From Branchiostoma floridae (Eukaryota > Chordata > Leptocardii > Amphioxiformes > Branchiostomatidae), in the NCBI RefSeq assembly GCF_000003815.2, contig NC_049997.1, positions 8,491,725-8,555,724 on the forward strand: a DNA stretch of 64,000 bases, in the 5' to 3' direction. The position numbers and the translations under genes were made by a program. This document shows positions 13,106-23,400 of the stretch, in pieces (within the stretch, counting starts at the first letter, position 1; each line of letters starts with the position of its first letter). The notes under the pieces are model-generated. The model ran no database searches, was not told the origin of the DNA, and worked only from the letters and a program-made list of their open reading frames with translations.

Positions 13106-14016
13106 TTTATCTTCTCAACCTATTTTGTCAGCTCAACAAACTTACTTTGCTCTTAACTTATTCTGTAAATTCTGTAAATACAATGTACACATCTTAGCCA
13201 GCACTGCTTGAACAGAAAAACGTGTTGTTCATGATCAACCCGACTTAGAATAACACGTCTGCTAAGGGCAAAGACAAATATTAAGCAAAATGATCAATCG
13301 TGGTTTGGTTGCCAAGTGATATCTTCATGGGTGACATTCAAACTTGATTGATTTAAAGACACAATGGCGCAATGGCGAACACACGTCAAAACAACATGTC
13401 ATTATTTTGGCTCGCACCAGGCAGTAATTATTCCTGCTTGGTCATCCAAGACTAGGAATGTGTTGTTGTCGTGAGAGGCCTACCTTGTTAGGGTGAAGTT
13501 TACCTCCTAATTATTTCCGCAAGAGGCCGAATTTGTTTGATAGTGTAAAGTTACTTTGAGGGAGAGGCAAAAGAACAGAACAAAGGAGTCAGGTGGTCTT
13601 TTCAGCGCCGTTTCGCCTCACGGGGAATGTCAAATGGAAATCCTTTCGACACAATCGCAGGTGAATGTACCCGGGCATACGGATCTGCGCATCATTTAGC
13701 TAATGGCACAACCCGCCGTACGTGTAATTTGTCCTTAAGTTTTTGCTGAAAACGTGGGGGACGACTGGCAAGAGCAGGGAGGCCAACCTCTGCTTGGAGA
13801 ATAGCCATTTGGGCATTTTATGCGTTTCTTTGCCAGTATTATACGGCCTAATTTTTTTTTCGTTCTATGACCACGGAGAATATCAGCATTAACTTACGGA
13901 TAGTTTATATTTCATATCAACATTGCCGTGTGTTAACCCTAAGGATTCTTTGTTCGAAGTCTTGACTTAAGCCATTTTTGCATTAAATCTGTGCATTACG
14001 TTACTATAATACATAT

Positions 14017-14162
14017 AAAGAACGCTTGCAGATAGATGCACAAAAGTTAGGTGTGACGGGCCGTTCGGTGTAATGTAACCAGCTGCTGCCGCGCCGCGTG
14101 CCTGCGAAGCTGGCGTGTTACGCCGAACGGCGGTTATACCGACTATATAGATACAAATACAG
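14017..14162 (+). mobile_element. LINE 3' tail, same family as in intron 6
   Basis: The last codons (KERLQIDAQKLGVTGRSV, stop), the CCGCGCCGCGTGCC 3'UTR and the AGATACAAATACAG tail repeat those in introns 6 of A and B, here between genes A and B. Only the final 145 bp are present, typical of 5'-truncated LINE insertions. Confidence 0.75.
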
Positions 14163-14437
14163 AAACCGATAATGAACTACTTAACTGTGCCTAATTTCAC
14201 CCTAAAGGCATTCTAACACGTTAATGTTTTGACACACGATACTCGCCAGATTACGTCCGACTCGGACTTTAGACTTGGGCACGCGAAAAGTTCCAGTTTG
14301 TACTTGGCTGCTTGTAGCTATAGACAGTTGCCTCAGAACTCTCACCTCGTATCCATCGTGTTCTGTGGAAGCATTATAGCGTTGAACTGTCTTGGTGCGA
14401 ATTCATCGTTAGTATGTAACAGTGGTGTTTAAGTACC

Positions 14438-14541
14438 GCCTACCGTCCTTGCCCAAGCGCTCTAGAGCTTTTGTGGCGACAGCGATAGCGGTCATGGTTT
14501 GTAATCTGCCGCCCCGGGTTCGATCCCGGGTGGGGCCATGT
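14438..14541 (+). mobile_element. tRNA-like SINE or tRNA-pseudogene fragment
   Basis: A well-formed T-arm-like CCCGGGTTCGATCCCGGG with a B box lies about 50 bp after an A-box-like TTGCCCAAGCGCTCTAGAGC. The proposed 3' acceptor strand (TGGGGCC) has no partner upstream, so it is not a folded tRNA gene; a SINE head is the better reading. Confidence 0.4.
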
Positions 14542-14599
14542 TGTTTCTTTCTGTTCTACTTGCCCCTCTGGTTGTTTCGAGTACATGTGGCTGTGTATA

Positions 14600-14810
14600 A
14601 TGTATAAGTATACATGAAAAATACATTTTTAGAACCGAAATGAACAATTTTCGTCAAAAATACCTGTCAACAAACGATTGCCATGGCAACACGAAATAAA
14701 ATTGAATTTTTTTAAAAACTCTCACAGTGCCAAGCTAATTGTGGATCAATATTAAGTCTAACTCAAAGAAAACAAGATTTTTTCGGGGGGGGGGGGGGGG
14801 GCAACATTTT
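14600..14810 (-). repeat. Fragment of the 18791-19725 element family
   Basis: The plus strand here matches the reverse complement of about 18940-19060: GAAAAATACATTTTTAGAACC, CCTGTCAACA and GTTGCCATGGCAACACGAAA in the same order. It ends in a G run of about 18 bases. Confidence 0.55.
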
Positions 14811-15761
14811 TTTCAGCTAAAAAATAGGGTCTAATAAGCGTCTAACAAGCCTTCTTTATAGGTTCTTTACTCCCACGGTCATTATGTTATTGAATCCCAC
14901 GGCCGGTGTCCTTTCATTTGTTTGCTTGCCATGAAAAGCGCCCTGTCTACCAGCCTGGGGGATTGTTAGGTTCGGTTTACTGCTAAGACACAATGCAAAC
15001 ACAAGACGGGACAGAGGAAGGGTGTCCTTTGAACCTGTCAGAACACTTACAGTAGCCTCATTATACACAGGATGTTTATCCATTACAGGTCGGCTGGTTC
15101 GTAGAGAAAGAAGAAGACACCGCAAAACGGCTGAACGAAAAATCTCACGGACAGCAAGCAAAAGGCGATTACAATCAAACCTCTTGCTGGCCTGACAAGT
15201 GAACTTGGCTTATAATGCTTTTACTGTTGCATATTTTTACTCTATTGTCACAGCTGTGTTCGCAGGTTAACAGTATTCTAAAAAAATGAAGACTGTTGAA
15301 CATACGTCGGCTAAGCTCCTTGTTGACAAGTTACAAGTGGAAAGTCTAAACTTCATTGGTTACATCAGGAAGGTTTGATAAAGTTTATTGCAAATTCTTG
15401 CCCGTGAGCTAATTGTAGGTAACAGGTAAAAACAATATCAAAGATGTCTTGGCAGGTTCACATACATCTGCCGACATCCTGGGGTAAAGGAAACACGTAT
15501 TTAACTTTCTGGTCAAAAACTGTGTCGGTACCGTCGAGCTTGCTTTTGAGCTTCCATGCCCATGCTAACAAGTGAACCATACAATAGTATAGATTCAAAT
15601 ATCACTCTGAAAAAGTTCTCCTTTAGATTATCTGTCAGGTAAGATTTCCATATAACGTTAGATCTTAGGTTGTAAAGTGCAGACCAAGGTGTTGCAGTAC
15701 GGATCAACAAATCTGTGTGTCTGTAGATGAGCTATCACTTCCCAGATGTAAAAGACCTTTT

Positions 15762-15861
15762 CACAGGTGCTACATCTGCTTGATTACACAGGTGCTACAT
15801 CTGCTTGATTACACAGGTGCTACATCTGCTTGATTACACAGGTGCTACATCTGCTTGATTA
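15762..15861. repeat. 25-bp tandem repeat, 4 identical units
   Basis: The unit CACAGGTGCTACATCTGCTTGATTA occurs four times with no mismatch (4 x 25 = 100 bp). The identity suggests recent expansion or ongoing length variation. Confidence 0.9.
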
Positions 15862-16337
15862 AAACAGATGCATTCTGTTTTAATAGTCAGAGTAACACTT
15901 GAAATAATTAAAGCATGTTATTAGGAAGAGGTTTTATGATGTGAAATAAACACCTGTATGAGAATATACGACTTCATGAGTGTATGTGAGGGGGCGTGAT
16001 GCTTGGTGCTTATTGGGGGGTGGGGTGGTAGGTGGTGTGCAATTTCTTTCGGAGAAAAGATGACGTAATTTCCTGTCGACCCAGGTTATATGCCGACGCT
16101 AAGGTGCTGAGATCAGTCGGGCTTAGTTCACACAGAAGGGCACGGCACAGGTGTGGGAAGTTCTGATTAGGTAGGTGTACACTGATCTTTAAAGGAGAGT
16201 ATCGTCAGTTCATAGCTGTATTCTCCTTGATGGGCCTGTAGCATACTCTTGGCTCTAAACGCCGCCATTTGTATTCACCAAGCAGGAGTTGGGTAGCGGA
16301 GATTAGTATTGGTCGCGATTTTTTCCTCTCGTCTTGA

Positions 16338-16645
16338 AGGTGAGTTCGTTCACATGTGCGCATAGATTCAAGTCCGTTTGAGGTCCGCGTGGAAGTCTTA
16401 GCCTCTACCAGGCTTCTCAGCACGCTGAAATAATAGTAGAAATTGGACAAGCATGACCAGATAACACGCCAGAGGTGTTAGCTGGTCGCAAACCATACGC
16501 CCCGGACAGCTAACTCCTCTGGCAGGTTATTTTTCTATATTTGTCCAATTTCTATCTTTTAATGACCTGTGGAAACTGGTAGAGGCTAATAATCCCAAAC
16601 GGACCTTGTACGGACTACGCGTGTCACACGCGTGAGCCCGGCTTT
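16338..16645. repeat. MITE copy, same family as in gene D intron 7
   Basis: It contains CACATGTGCGCATAGATTCAAG, CTCTACCAGGC, TAGTAGAAATTGGACAA and the reverse-complement arm TTTGTCCAATTTCTATC, ending near CGCGTGTCACACGCGTGAG. The boundaries are approximate. Confidence 0.5.
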
Positions 16646-16786
16646 AATAGGCCTTTACACTGAAACCGAATTAGCAGGAATCAAGTAGAACCAGCCGGAA
16701 AAAGGTATTTACCAAATTTGTGCCACATTCGGGGCCATTTTGAGTGGGAATTCCAAATGGACCTTTAATATATCCCCTTCACACGA

Positions 16787-17208
16787 GAAGGAATCAGCCA
16801 AAATGCCGTCAGAATGAAAAGTGTTTTCTGGTCCTGGGAATTCGTAACGTATTCTAAAAATTCTCACTGCATTCCAGATATTCTTTTGACCACATTCTGG
16901 CAGGATTCGAAGTGGCTTGTTGTTTCGGTTCTCCACCGAATGAGGTAAGAATGTTTCGAGTAATCGGTCATACTGCAATTAGAATAGTTAGAATACACTT
17001 AAAATCCACTTTGAATGCCATTTGATATTTTTCCACTTCGAATGCACCTCGACAGTTTTTAACATGTCAGAAACTTTCGGGCCAGCCAGAAGAACCGGTA
17101 CAAAGAGCTGGAATGCAGTGAGAATTTCTGGAACATCCTACAAATTGCCAGGAACTGTCAGGAATGAAAAGAATTTTCATTCTGACGGCATTCCGGCTGA
17201 TTCTTGCT
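16787..17208. repeat. Inverted repeat of about 420 bp in the A-B spacer
   Basis: GAATCAGCCAAAATGCCGTCAGAATGAAAA on the left pairs with TTTTCATTCTGACGGCATTCCGGCTGATTC on the right. TTCTCACTGCATTCCAG pairs with CTGGAATGCAGTGAGAA. The open stretches within (16709-16978, 17022-17531) are by-products of this repeat, not genes. Confidence 0.55.
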
Positions 17209-18790
17209 CTCTTGTGGGGGCACAACCCGCCGTACTTGCAACTGCGTGCTGTCTACGTTCAAAAACGTGGGCAATCGTTCGGGATCCGTTAGTAGAAAGT
17301 ACCGACTCCTTACGAAATCTTACGGAATCAAGCGGATTTGGGAGCACGCAGACATGCTGTAGAACTTTACGTGCATGTCGAACTTTCTCTGCCATCGGGT
17401 TGCGGATTCGCCCCTCGTACGAGCAAGTACGGGCGACGCGCGTGCCTGTAGAGCTATTAAGGACACCGTACGTACGCAGAACCAGACTCAAAATGATTTC
17501 TCAAGAATGTCTTGAACATCTGGACATCTGATCTACATGACTGCATACCCCATGGATCATCTTTAATACCTTTAATTTAGTATGCAGCTTGACGAATGTT
17601 TGAGAAGAGGGTGCTGGGGAATGACTTGCGTCAAGCTTGCGTCACTGTGGGGTTCAATCTCAAAGGGGGTGTAAGTGGAGCGCGCCGTCGACTATTTGCA
17701 TTCTTTGTCATTTTGTCGGGCCTGGTGTCTGATGTTGTGTGTACTTTCTGCTACGAACACAGTCAACTAAACGCAATTAACGCTTCCTGTGTGTGTGACA
17801 GGGGTGTGTGGTAGTTGCATGACAACTTTGACAACAACTTTGTTCTCAGATATAATGGTTGGCCAATCGCTAAGAGTTTCGGAGAAGAGGTGACGTGATT
17901 TCCTGTTGACGAACTTCGAGGTTCATATACTTGTAGCATGGCGCTGGAAACTAGCTAGGCTATGTTAACAGACGGAAATGTTACAAAACGCATAGCTCAT
18001 GTGCGGTTAGTGCCACTTGGTGAAATTCAAGATTTTGAATGATCTTTACCACGGAAAAAAAGCACGCAAAAGGTAGAATCAGGGGGAAATAATAAGGATA
18101 TACCGCCTGTTGTAAAGGTTAAAATATGCATCTGGCTGCAAATATATTATAAAAGCAGTGTTCCTGGAGATGTTTGCTTCCCTATATATAAACGCATATA
18201 AAATTGTCTATTAACCGATTAGAACGATCTTAATGACATTCATAACTACGATTGTCTACTATCTTAAATAAAAGAAGCCGTCTTGTGCCCGCCCGTGCCT
18301 AACCGGAGCACTCAGAAAGAAAAACAAAATGACGCATGCGCCCGACCCAACGCTCGGACGACGAAACTTTCCTGCCCAATCCTTTCATTATAAACAATGC
18401 TTCATCTAAAATCCTTTTTTATAGCATGCGGGATCATGAAAGGGAATTTATGATCCATCAATTAACACACAAGCTTAAGGAGCCCAACTGCCTTTTTTGT
18501 TTTTACAACGGTCTCTTTTAGAGGGCACACTCGGAGTAATACAACAAAAAAAACTTCTGGTCTAACGGCTTTTGATGTTTTTGTCACACTGACCTTCGAG
18601 CTACGCACAAATGTCATTAAGTTCACCCGATTTCATGGGGGTCAGACGAATCTTAAACGTGAGTACACGCCTGTCTCAACAATCGGTAGAATAATCTGCA
18701 GACTTAGTTGTGCTGGTAACTTCGCGCTAGCCCATTCCTCCATTACACTTTGGAGAGCGTTTAAAGTGTTCTAAACCATGTCGGTCGGGT

Positions 18791-19725
18791 TTAACACTAT
18801 TCAGACCGAGGGGGAGGGGGGGGGGGGGGCTTCTGAGGCCTGCGCCAACTTCCAAGTCCAATAACGCCAGAACGGCCTACGCTAGAGCCACCAAATTTAT
18901 TGGGTTTTCCCAGAATTTAGTTTGAAACAATTTCACAACGTTTGAAAAAAAATTCCATTTTTTCGTGTTGCCATGGCAACTGTCTGTTGACAGGCACATT
19001 TGACAAAAATCGCTACTTTTGGTTCTAACAATGTATTTTTCACTATATTACTGATATTTGCTTACATAAATTACATTTTATGTTATCTAGAATATCTTTC
19101 ATAGTTATCTATGCATATATTATGCCAATATGATGACATCACGGGCCAAAATCTAAGATGGCGGATCGTATGAACAGATCAAGAATAACTAGCTTCTTAT
19201 CCCAAATAAGTTGGTATTTTTTTCATAATAAAACGTTTAAATGAACACTTTCAGTCTATTTCAATGGTCTTTTGGATTATTTATCGCCAAAAATGTATTT
19301 TTGAAAATTCAAGGAGGATATAAGATGGTGGAGCCCAACTGGTATCTTAGATATACATGACGTCATTTTATGACGTCATTTTGACGTAATTGATGTTGTT
19401 ATTGGCAACATAAGTCGTAATAAACATTATTTTTCTATCATCTGCACATGCTGTTACATCTTCGTAGCATACCTAGAAGTCTTCTGAGAATACCCCCTTT
19501 TCACGGTTCCAGCCAATAAAGTCAAATTGATTACGTCATAATTACGTCACCGTTGCATCAAACGTCTAACAATCGTCAAAAGTCATGTCTACATCAGTCT
19601 CAAAAATTTGGTGACCATATGGTGAATTGTTTTAGAGTTACAGATGTCAGAAGGGGCGTGTTTCAAAAGCCACCCCCCTCCCTCGTCCAGGGAAGACCAA
19701 AAAAGCCCGGTCTGAATAGGGTTAA
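18791..19725. mobile_element. TTAA-flanked MITE in the A-B spacer
   Basis: TTAA (18791-18794, 19722-19725) flanks ends CACTATTCAGACCGAGG and, reverse-complemented, CCCTATTCAGACCGGGC. The interior of about 927 bp includes a poly-G run, GTTGCCATGGCAAC and several TGACGTCA-like words. A minus-strand fragment of the same family lies near 14600-14810. Confidence 0.65.
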
Positions 19726-19997
19726 ATGCTCCTGTCACGTCATATTATGCATACCTGTTCCTGATGAACGTCTACAGTTCAGTCCTACAGTGGTCTTGAA
19801 TTGTGAAGAATTCAACACATTTTAAGCACATAGATTCCACTGAAGGGCTAGAGCTTGGTTCTGTAGGTAATATGAAGTTTCAGTGTAGTGCAGTGATATA
19901 GCTCCACAAGTCGTGGTCACGTACACTCCAGACAGTGGTTAATTGGTTTACGTGTTTTGGTGCGGGAAAAATTGTTAAAATACAAAAGTTAACGCCA

Positions 19998-20005
19998 TAT
20001 AAAAG
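19998..20005 (+). promoter_or_regulatory. Candidate TATA box of gene B
   Basis: TATAAAAG occurs about 410 bp before the gene B start codon, a distance similar to that in gene D. If used, transcription would begin near 20030, and a leader intron would be spliced to the acceptor at 20379-20380 (pyrimidine tract then CCTCAG), 38 nt before the ATG. The match is short, so the assignment is weak. Confidence 0.3.
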
Positions 20006-20390
20006 TTAGTGACAAGTCTACTATAAGTACACATGAATGTGCAGCATATCAGTTTCCCAGCACTGTTATAACGCGGTTAAAAAATTTTGTTCTTCACCCG
20101 GACAGTCCCTTTAAGATATGTAGGCGCGGCGCGCTAAGGTGACCTGGGGTTATTTTTTTCAAACAATGTTTTTACTCAATTTAAATTCACATAAGTACCA
20201 ATGGAACATCGCTAAGTTGTTTCTTTTTTGTACAAGATCTTGCTAAACTCCCAGACTAATGCACACCAACCATCCACCCCCAAACCAAACAAAACACGAA
20301 AACACAAAACACAAAACCCGGCCCAAACAGTTCAGTCGCTGTTTTGGTTTTATGTTGAAACAGGTGTTCTTCATCCCTCAGACCTTATTC

Positions 20391-20398
20391 TGACGTCA
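20391..20398 (+). promoter_or_regulatory. CRE-like palindrome before gene B ATG
   Basis: TGACGTCA is a perfect cAMP-response-element palindrome 20 nt upstream of the start codon. It probably lies inside the leader exon and may be chance. No equivalent was noticed before gene D. Confidence 0.25.
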
Positions 20399-20417
20399 CA
20401 ACAACAACCTGACAAAA

Positions 20418-23400
20418 ATGGCGGCTACACTCAAACAAGTCGTGGATGACTGCAAAGTGCCTGGGGGTAAGTGGTCACACCTTGATGCACATGAAAACAC
20501 AGGCTAATCCCTTTCTAACGTTGACAGAATTTCAATTACCACTTGCCTAGCTAGTATGTTAATGAATTTGGTACCGTGGAAAAAGTATATATCACACATG
20601 TAGACCAGTATTGCTCAATAGAAATTTAATAAATTCTCAAAATCATTCTTAGGGTAAACTTTTCTTTATATAGATGAAAAATCTTTTTTGTAGTACATGT
20701 TGGTGTTTGAATCAGAAATTTCACCTAAAACTGTAATACTTCATTGAGTTTCATCCTTAACCTCATACTTACAAATCCTTTGTACTCGTATAGTAGATTA
20801 GTTTGTTTGTTTGTTTGTTTGTTTATTCTTTATTTAACCAGGATAAAGCATGTCGCCTGACGGCGTTTTTCAAAGCCCCCTGGGGGGAGAACCCCGAACA
20901 TTTAACGTAACCGGATTTGTGTGAGTTGCCACACATTTCCACAAACTTACAAATGTTATTTTCCAGATTCTTTGTCCTATTAACGATTCTTTGTAGTAGT
21001 AAGATTTTATTGCAAATTCATGCCCATGGGGCTAAATGCAAGTGAACAAAATCAAATACATGTAGTGATTGAAAACAGGTAAATAATCTTAATTCTAACA
21101 TAGAAAGATTAACTGGTTGTATGTACATATAGATTATCGAATACGATTCTAAACCTACATTACTGGGTTTGACTTCTTTGAAAACAGTTGAAAATGAAAT
21201 GTCCCGCATTTTCTATGATATATATTGCTTCAATGATCTTAGCAGAAAGTGTGTCTTTGTGTTTCTTAACAAAAGAAAAGTTTGGTATGATCTCGGACTC
21301 TTTAAATAGTGTGTTTCTTTCAACATCGAACCGGGGACATTCACAGATGAAATGTGTTTTCATTTTCCACTGCATTCGTCGTGCACTGCTAACAAATTAT
21401 TTCATGAGCACGTAACTATTAGCCTTTAAAAAATTCAATCATTACTTATGTTTGCAGAGTTCCTGTCAGAGGGGGCCGAGGTGTTCCTGACCCACACCGA
21501 GGACATGCCTGTGTCTGCCGATGTCTACTGGTCCGCCTTTCAGGACTTCGTGGAACTGCAGCTACACATGGAAGGGCACGAGAACCTACGAGTCCTGAAA
21601 GGTATGAAATTTAGACCTAGGACAAAAACATTGTATTTAGTAGTACGCTTATCCTACTGACCTTAGCAAAAACCTGCCGACCCCAGCGTTTTTAGTCCTT
21701 TGCTAAAAAAAAGGATAAAGATTTTTCGATCTTACATCTGGGTAATGAAATTCAAAGCTTCCTATATAATCTAAACTGATAGCTTTGAACTGTTGATGCA
21801 AGAATATGTAATAAATATTGTATTTTTTGTTCAATTACTTGACTGTGCTTGTACATAATACACAGAGATATCTGAGTGTGTAGATGGAATTGAATCGAAA
21901 TTGATAATGGGGAATCCACTGCTATTGTAACATCACGTCATGCAGATAGAACACGTGACTCAGTAAGCAGTGGATCGTAGGTTGCAGGAAGTGTCCGCTG
22001 AGTCACTTGTTTGTTCATTCCTTGACAAAGACTGGTGCTGTTCAATCGAAAGTTTGGGTGAGTCCAATTTTTGTTGGACATTACATTTTAACTATTGAAT
22101 AATAATGTTTGCTACTTTCTCCTCTCCCCAGGCTATGGGGAAGTGGGCACGGTGGTGTCGTTCTACTACGACCCGACGGACCTGGCCGAGGGGCAGCGGG
22201 ACATGAAGCTGGTGGAGAAGGACGATACCACTCGTACCTGGAGGGTCCAGGAGGCGGAGCCAAACGAGCTGTACAAGATCTACGAGATGACCATCAAGGT
22301 ACTGGCTATCAAAGTTTGCTGAGAAAGTCTTTGAAACACGCTGAACCTTACTCAAATCGATAGTTCTTTCAGTGATTTGTCACAGAAATTATACCTTTCT
22401 ATATTTTAATTCCTTAGCCTAACTACATCGTGCTCCTAGCACAGACCACTACCCCCCCCCCCCCCCAACACACACACACACCAACTAATGCTACGTTCCA
22501 TGTCCATACTGGCAACTTTCGGAAGCGAAAAGCTTGATATGTAAGACCATAAAATACACAGGACGTAAAATGAGTAGAATACTATTTAGTCATGAGCATA
22601 GTTTGTATAACTGGCTAAAAATTAGCCCCTGGCATAAAAACCGTGAAACGCTACCTCAGGTCACAGGTTTGGTGTAAGTTTTGTGGTAGAAAAACCTTAC
22701 GTATGTACCCACATTATGATAACCACTTTTTATACGCAGTTACTATTGCTGTCTCTAGGTTGAAGGGACCGACGCGGCCAAGGTGACCATATCCGTGCGC
22801 TTCGTGTCTGCCATTAAAAATCAGAAGGAGCGCCGACAGGACATTGCCTACCACATGGTTAGTTAACTAAGAATCACTGTCTAAGAAGCAACTATTATAT
22901 TTCATGTCAGAGTCTTGTGGTTGTGGTAGTGATAATCATTACAACCTGTATATACGTGACTACGTCTGTATTTATTTCTGTAAGAATTACAAGATTTCGA
23001 CATATGTGAGGGATTTAAACAGCTACGTTTCGAATATAATTCCGTTCATCAATACTACTTTATCTATACTCCACATTATCATTTTCTATTGTTTTCTTGC
23101 TAATCCTAAATTATTACACTTTATTTTGGAAAGCAAATCCAAGCTCACAGGTGCTATTTTGCAATTATTGCGAAGCACTGTTCTTTTCTGGCTTTGACAG
23201 GTTCATCTGTTGGGAGCTCGCATCCGGGACATTCTGAACTTCATCGTCCGTGAGAAGTTGGGAGGGAAGCACCGCTTCGAACTGGATATCCCCTGTTCTC
23301 GCGAGAAGATGTGGGGCATTGTGGGAAACTTCGATGACGTCACTTGGATACGCGAAGCTACGCGTGAGTTCACGAGATTTGTGACAGTTTTTTTTATCGT

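Larger units (their letters stand above)
10922..20379. other. A-B intergenic region, no gene recognised
   Basis: Besides the repeats listed separately, it holds a 117-codon open stretch at 12359-12712 ending in a lysine run that I do not recognise. It also has two copies of an ACAACCCGCCGTAC repeat (about 13709 and 17221), homopolymer G runs, and the likely promoter and leader of gene B at its right end. No conserved coding exon was found. Confidence 0.6.

Noticed and set aside
14438-14541. tRNA gene
   Set aside because: The T-arm is perfect but no acceptor-stem partner or anticodon arm could be folded; treated as a SINE-like fragment.
15762-15861. CRISPR array
   Set aside because: The 25-bp units are directly adjacent without spacers and the genome is animal; it is a simple tandem repeat.
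17022-17531. 169-codon open stretch
   Set aside because: It lies over an inverted repeat and shares its words with the opposite-strand stretch at 16709-16978, so it is repeat-derived.
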